Shown here one piece after another: positions 6,659-9,459 of a stretch of DNA of 9,459 bases (positions within the stretch are counted from its first letter, which is position 1; each line of letters starts with the position of its first letter). Source of the DNA: Caldisericaceae bacterium (GTDB lineage Bacteria > Calditrichota > Calditrichia > Calditrichales > Calditrichaceae); the NCBI GenBank assembly GCA_021160885.1, contig JAGHBR010000279.1, positions 1 to 9,459 on the forward strand, in the 5' to 3' direction. The translations under genes were made by a program, and so were the position numbers. The notes under the pieces are model-generated. The model worked only from the letters and a program-made list of their open reading frames with translations, searched no databases and was not told the DNA's origin.

Positions 6659-7150
6659 ATGGACCATGCTCCTTCCCCACGTCCCAGCTGGGATGAATAT
6701 TTTATGCATCTTGTGGATGAAGTGGCCAAAAGAGCGACTTGTGACCGCGGCAAAAGCGGGGCCATCATTGTGCGCGATAAACGGATTCTGTGCACCGGTT
6801 ACGTTGGATCACCGCCGGGATTCCCTCACTGTGATGAAGTAGGACACCTTTTAAAAAAAGTAATCGATGAAGACGGAACTATTCGTCAACATTGCGTACG
6901 AACCATTCATGCCGAACAAAACGCCATCGCCCAGGCCGCCCGTTATGGCATCCCGTTAGAGGGCACAACGCTTTACTGCACTATGGAACCCTGCCGCGTG
7001 TGCGCCATGTTAATCATTAGCGTGGGCATTAAAAAAGTAGTAGCCAAGCGCCGTTACCATGCTGGCCAGGAAACTCGCGAATTGTTTAAACAGGCCGGTA
7101 TTGAACTGGTTGTCATGGAAGACCGTATCGAAACCTATGAGAATCAGTAG
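6659..7150 (+). CDS. dCMP deaminase-family zinc deaminase (ComEB-like)
   Basis: A 163-residue member of the cytidine/deoxycytidylate deaminase superfamily. The expected reaction is dCMP to dUMP with release of ammonia, feeding dTMP synthesis. The catalytic zinc site is complete: HAE (84-86, with Glu86 as proton shuttle) and PCRVC (111-115, Cys112 and Cys115). A second Cys/His cluster typical of dCMP deaminases appears as TCDRG (27-31), PHCDE (56-60) and QHCVRTIHAE (77-86). The substrate loop reads GYVGSPPG (47-54) where classical dCMP deaminases have GYNG. I chose ATG 6659 because AAAGGA (6643-6648) lies ten bases upstream and the family's N-terminal RPSWDEYF begins at residue 8. The frame is open to 6557, but that would overlap the preceding gene by more than 80 bases. 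Superfamily certain; dCMP as substrate likely but not proven. Confidence 0.9.
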   Translation: MDHAPSPRPSWDEYFMHLVDEVAKRATCDRGKSGAIIVRDKRILCTGYVGSPPGFPHCDEVGHLLKKVIDEDGTIRQHCVRTIHAEQNAIAQAARYGIPLEGTTLYCTMEPCRVCAMLIISVGIKKVVAKRRYHAGQETRELFKQAGIELVVMEDRIETYENQ

Positions 7151-7476
7151 TTTGTTCCTTGTAGGCAATGGAAAAACAAGTTAAATAGTAACAGCAAAAT
7201 TGAGCTTGCGCTGATGAGTAAAATGTAAATTGCGCGAATTGGCTAAAAGTGTAGGACTGTAATGTAAATAGAAAGAAAGGGCGAGGTTTGGCTCGCCCTT
7301 TCTGATTAATCCATAAAAATATGTGCTAAAAAATTCTCATCTATCGCAAAAGCGTTTTCAACGACATGACCAACAGATCACGTCATTTCAAGTAAATCCC
7401 GCGCCTACGAGAAAAATAAGAATTTTTTAAATCTACATCAGTTCCCTGAAAGACAAAAGACGGCAGGTAGAAAACC
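7151..7476. other. Convergent intergenic spacer
   Basis: 326 bases between the stop codons of two converging genes. I find no gene. It contains the strong hairpin at 7274-7303, a 9-base direct repeat AATGTAAAT (7222-7230 and 7261-7269) that is probably chance, and otherwise unstructured AT-rich sequence. The only other ORF here (minus strand, entering the 3' end of pckA) has no protein-like composition. Confidence 0.6.
7274..7303. terminator. Hairpin, probable bidirectional terminator between converging genes
   Basis: AGAAAGGGCGAG (7274-7285) pairs perfectly over 12 bp with CTCGCCCTTTCT (7292-7303), with a six-base GTTTGG loop. On the plus strand the stem is followed by GATTAAT rather than a T-run; on the minus strand the stem is followed by TTCTATTT, giving a partly T-rich tail. 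It lies 123 bases after the deaminase stop and about 173 bases after the pckA stop, where both transcripts could end. The stem is strong; the weak T-tracts lower confidence in efficient intrinsic termination. Confidence 0.7.
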
Positions 7477-9081
7477 TCAATCCTGCGGACCGGACAATTC
7501 CACCTCTTTTGAAACATAATCTTTATATTGTTCAAAGTTTTCTTTAAAGCGTCCGGCCAATTCTTTTGCCTTCTTTTCAAAAGCCTCTTTGTCCTGCCAG
7601 GTGTTTTTAGGAATCAATACCTCTGAAGGCACACCCGGACATTCTGTTGGCACTTCAACCTGAAAGATGGGGTCTTTAACATATTCGACATTGTCCAGCT
7701 TACCTTCCAGCACAGCATTTAACATGGCGCGCGTGTGTTTAATCGGCATGCGATGTCCAACGCCATAAGGGCCGCCTGTCCAACCGGTATTAACCAACCA
7801 GCAATTTACCTGATGCTTTTGTATTTTTTCGCCTAATAATTTAGCGTAAACAGATGGATGTTGTGGCATAAAAGGCGCTCCAAAACACGCGCTAAAAGTG
7901 GCTTGCGGTTCGGTAACACCTCGTTCGGTGCCAGCCACTTTAGCTGTGTAGCCGGACAAAAAGTGGTACATAGCCTGCTCAGGCGTTAAACGGGAAATGG
8001 GCGGTAACACTCCAAAGGCATCTGCGGTTAAGAAGACGATATTTTTAGGATGATCGGCTTTACCTTCTTTTACAATATTGTCCAGATGGGTAATCGGGTA
8101 AGAGGCACGTGTGTTTTCTGTAAAGGTATCATCATCCAGGTCAGGACGCCGCCAGAAGGAATCGATGGCCACGTTTTCCAGAATGGTACCAAACTTACGG
8201 GTAGTAACCCAGATTTGCGGCTCAGCCTCTTTGGAAAGTCGGATCACTTTGGCATAACAGCCGCCTTCAAAATTGAACACTCCATCTCCACTCCAGCCAT
8301 GTTCATCATCACCAATTAAAGCCCGTTCAGGATCAGTGGACAAAGTTGTTTTACCGGTTCCGGAAAGACCAAAGAATAAGGCCACATCGCCTTTTTTACC
8401 CACATTGGCGCTGCAATGCATGGAAAGCACATTCTTTTTAGGCAGCAAAAAGTTCATTACCGTAAAAGCCGATTTTTTAATTTCTCCGGCGTAACTGGTC
8501 CCACCGATTAATATCAGCTTTTCTTTGAAATTTACCAGAATAAACGCTTCAGAATTAGTGCCATCCAATTCAGGAACGGCATGGAATTTGGGCAGATCAA
8601 TGATGGTGTATTCCGGTTTAAAATTTTTCAATTCTTCTTCATTTAAAACACGGATAAACATATTGCGAGCGAATAAAGAATGCCAGGCATATTCTGTAAT
8701 AACGCGAATGGGCACCTGATATTTTGGATCCGCTCCCACGTAACAATCCTGAATAAAGATATCGTTACCCTGTAAATAGGCCTGAATGCGATGCCAGATT
8801 AAATTAAACTTCTCTTCACTAAAAGGTCGGTTCACATCGCCCCACCAGATTTCATTTTCTGTAGAAGGTTCTTTGACAATAAATTTATCATTGGGCGAAC
8901 GGCCGGTAAATGCTCCGGTACGCACCACCACCGGACCTAAATGACTCAGCAAACCCTCTCTGCGTCGGATGATCTGTTCGTACAACGCCGGAGTTACCAG
9001 ATTCCAGTAAATATTATTTACATTTTTAATACCTAAATAACTCAAGTCAGGCGCCTGTCCTACTGGATGAACAATCGACAT
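7477..9081 (-). CDS. pckA: Phosphoenolpyruvate carboxykinase (ATP)
   Basis: Cytosolic enzyme converting oxaloacetate and ATP to PEP, CO2 and ADP, the entry step of gluconeogenesis; some fermenters run it in reverse to fix CO2. At 534 residues it has the normal length. The nucleotide site shows the P-loop GLSGTGKTTLS (238-248, Lys244) and the PEPCK signature LIGDDEHGWSGDGVFN (255-270, Asp258/Asp259). Substrate and metal residues match E. coli PckA: Arg61 in GRSPND (Arg65), Tyr197 and Lys203 in GTSYAGEIKKS (Tyr207, Lys213), His222 in SMHCSANVG (His232), Arg325 in TENTRASYP (Arg333). The ATG is preceded by a near-perfect TAGGAGGT four bases away (AGGAGG complement at 9086-9091), suggesting strong translation. 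It stands alone on the minus strand, converging on the plus-strand operon, behind a long AT-rich leader that may carry regulatory sites. Identity is certain; the direction of flux is not visible. Confidence 0.98.
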   Translation of the reverse strand: MSIVHPVGQAPDLSYLGIKNVNNIYWNLVTPALYEQIIRRREGLLSHLGPVVVRTGAFTGRSPNDKFIVKEPSTENEIWWGDVNRPFSEEKFNLIWHRIQAYLQGNDIFIQDCYVGADPKYQVPIRVITEYAWHSLFARNMFIRVLNEEELKNFKPEYTIIDLPKFHAVPELDGTNSEAFILVNFKEKLILIGGTSYAGEIKKSAFTVMNFLLPKKNVLSMHCSANVGKKGDVALFFGLSGTGKTTLSTDPERALIGDDEHGWSGDGVFNFEGGCYAKVIRLSKEAEPQIWVTTRKFGTILENVAIDSFWRRPDLDDDTFTENTRASYPITHLDNIVKEGKADHPKNIVFLTADAFGVLPPISRLTPEQAMYHFLSGYTAKVAGTERGVTEPQATFSACFGAPFMPQHPSVYAKLLGEKIQKHQVNCWLVNTGWTGGPYGVGHRMPIKHTRAMLNAVLEGKLDNVEYVKDPIFQVEVPTECPGVPSEVLIPKNTWQDKEAFEKKAKELAGRFKENFEQYKDYVSKEVELSGPQD

Positions 9082-9195
9082 AATACCTCCTAATTTATTT
9101 TGTTTTCTATTCTATTAACCAAATTTAATTCCCAGTAATTCATGCAACTGAATTATTTGAATTTTCATTTCCAGATTTTCAATTAATTAATACTC

Positions 9196-9254
9196 AATGT
9201 ACTTGATTGACTAATTATTTTCAACTTTTATGCCTTAGCAAATCCATTCGTCAA
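9196..9254 (-). promoter_or_regulatory. Two overlapping candidate promoters for pckA
   Basis: Read on the minus strand. The distal candidate is TTGACG (9254-9249), an 18-base spacer and TAAAAG (9230-9225). The proximal one is TTGAAA (9224-9219), a 17-base spacer and TACATT (9201-9196). Each -35 has five of six consensus matches and each -10 has four. Either would give a leader of roughly 100-140 bases before the ATG. Chosen by eye in AT-rich DNA, so weak. Confidence 0.3.
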
Positions 9255-9257
9255 CTT

Positions 9258-9273
9258 TGTGACAAATTACACA
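9258..9273. promoter_or_regulatory. CRP/FNR-type palindrome upstream of pckA
   Basis: TGTGACAAATTACACA matches the CRP consensus TGTGA-N6-TCACA with one mismatch. An overlapping perfect odd palindrome TTTGT-G-ACAAA (9256-9266) can also be read. The site lies just upstream of the distal -35 candidate, where an activator of the CRP/FNR superfamily could act. Catabolite or redox control of a gluconeogenic gene is plausible; no regulator gene is in the window. Confidence 0.35.
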
Positions 9274-9358
9274 TACATAATATTAACATTTTTTTATTTT
9301 TTGCAAAATTTTTTAAGTTAACAATAATTAAAAATCATAAAGCTGAATCATTAGTCAG

Positions 9359-9377
9359 TTAGATTGATTCAACCTAA
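9359..9377. promoter_or_regulatory. Near-perfect palindrome, possible operator
   Basis: TTAGATTGATTCAACCTAA is an inverted repeat of nine-base arms around a central T, with one mismatched pair (A9363 against C9373). It lies about 280 bases upstream of pckA and could serve pckA or a gene beyond the right edge. Regulator unknown; may be chance in AT-rich DNA. Confidence 0.22.
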
Positions 9378-9459
9378 TTATTGTGTTAATCCGGACGAAA
9401 ATCATCATGTTTAACTTAAAACATTGCCCCCCTCAGAACCTTCACCTATCCACTTAACC

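Larger units (their letters stand above)
9082..9459. other. AT-rich region upstream of pckA, no gene
   Basis: 378 bases to the window edge without a supportable coding region on either strand; a 16-codon plus-strand ORF from ATG 9407 is too short and lacks a convincing RBS. It holds the strong pckA RBS, two candidate promoters, a CRP-like palindrome and a second palindrome. The next gene to the right lies outside the window, so part of this stretch may belong to it. Confidence 0.6.

Noticed and set aside
7208..7240. Hammerhead-ribozyme-like core: CTGATGAG (7211-7218) followed by GCGCGAA (7232-7238)
   Set aside because: The bases between the two core pieces cannot form helix II beyond one or two pairs, and no proper stem I/III partners or cleavage triplet are visible.
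7383..7580. 65-codon minus-strand ORF overlapping the 3' end of pckA
   Set aside because: It runs inside pckA in another frame, with unlikely composition and no ribosome binding site; a shadow ORF.
9407..9457. Short plus-strand ORF of 16 codons at the right edge
   Set aside because: Too short, no ribosome binding site of note and Pro/Cys-rich random composition.

Overview
This window comes from a bacterium, most likely a Gram-negative member of the FCB / Calditrichota-like assemblage. The reasons are an exported S46-family peptidase (a family known mainly from Bacteroidota, Pseudomonadota and relatives), a long PiT phosphate transporter with a PhoU-like tail of the kind common in Bacteroidota-related lineages, moderate GC in the genes with very AT-rich spacers, and AGGAGG/AAAGGA ribosome binding sites. 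The genus cannot be fixed from this sequence alone; a Caldithrix-like organism is my best guess and is inference. I see no phage, transposon, CRISPR array, tRNA or rRNA.

Layout. (1) 1-111: AT-rich leader with a near-palindrome over a candidate -35. (2) 112-2367 (+): PiT-family phosphate transporter fused to a ~240-residue helical PhoU-like domain, closed by a textbook intrinsic terminator (2380-2413). (3) 2414-2768: about 350 bases without a gene, holding a cluster of small inverted repeats including a CACGC-TTTA-GCGTG hairpin that resembles a dispersed palindromic repeat. (4) 2769-7150 (+): four closely spaced genes with no terminator between them, probably one transcript: exported S46 dipeptidyl-peptidase (GTG start), lipoprotein diacylglyceryl transferase Lgt, a COG1237-type metallo-beta-lactamase-fold hydrolase, and a dCMP/cytidine deaminase-family enzyme. 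(5) 7151-7476: convergent spacer with a 12-bp-stem hairpin that may terminate transcription from either side. (6) 7477-9081 (-): ATP-dependent PEP carboxykinase. (7) 9082-9459: its AT-rich upstream region, with two candidate sigma-70-type promoters, a CRP-like palindrome and a second palindrome.

How the genes relate. The S46 enzyme carries Arg at the position (catalytic Ser + 18) that defines Asp/Glu-specific DPP11, so it probably releases acidic dipeptides outside the cytoplasm. Amino acids from such peptides can feed oxaloacetate, from which PckA makes PEP for gluconeogenesis; this fits a peptide-using lifestyle, but the link is inference. Lgt (lipoprotein maturation), the MBL-fold hydrolase and the deaminase look like a housekeeping operon with no evident common pathway.

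Overall this is an ordinary chromosomal segment. I did not find convincing evidence of a new multi-gene system. The points most worth checking are the DPP11-type specificity residue and corrected start of the peptidase, the PiT-PhoU fusion, the GYVG variant of the deaminase, and the small inverted repeats in the spacers.
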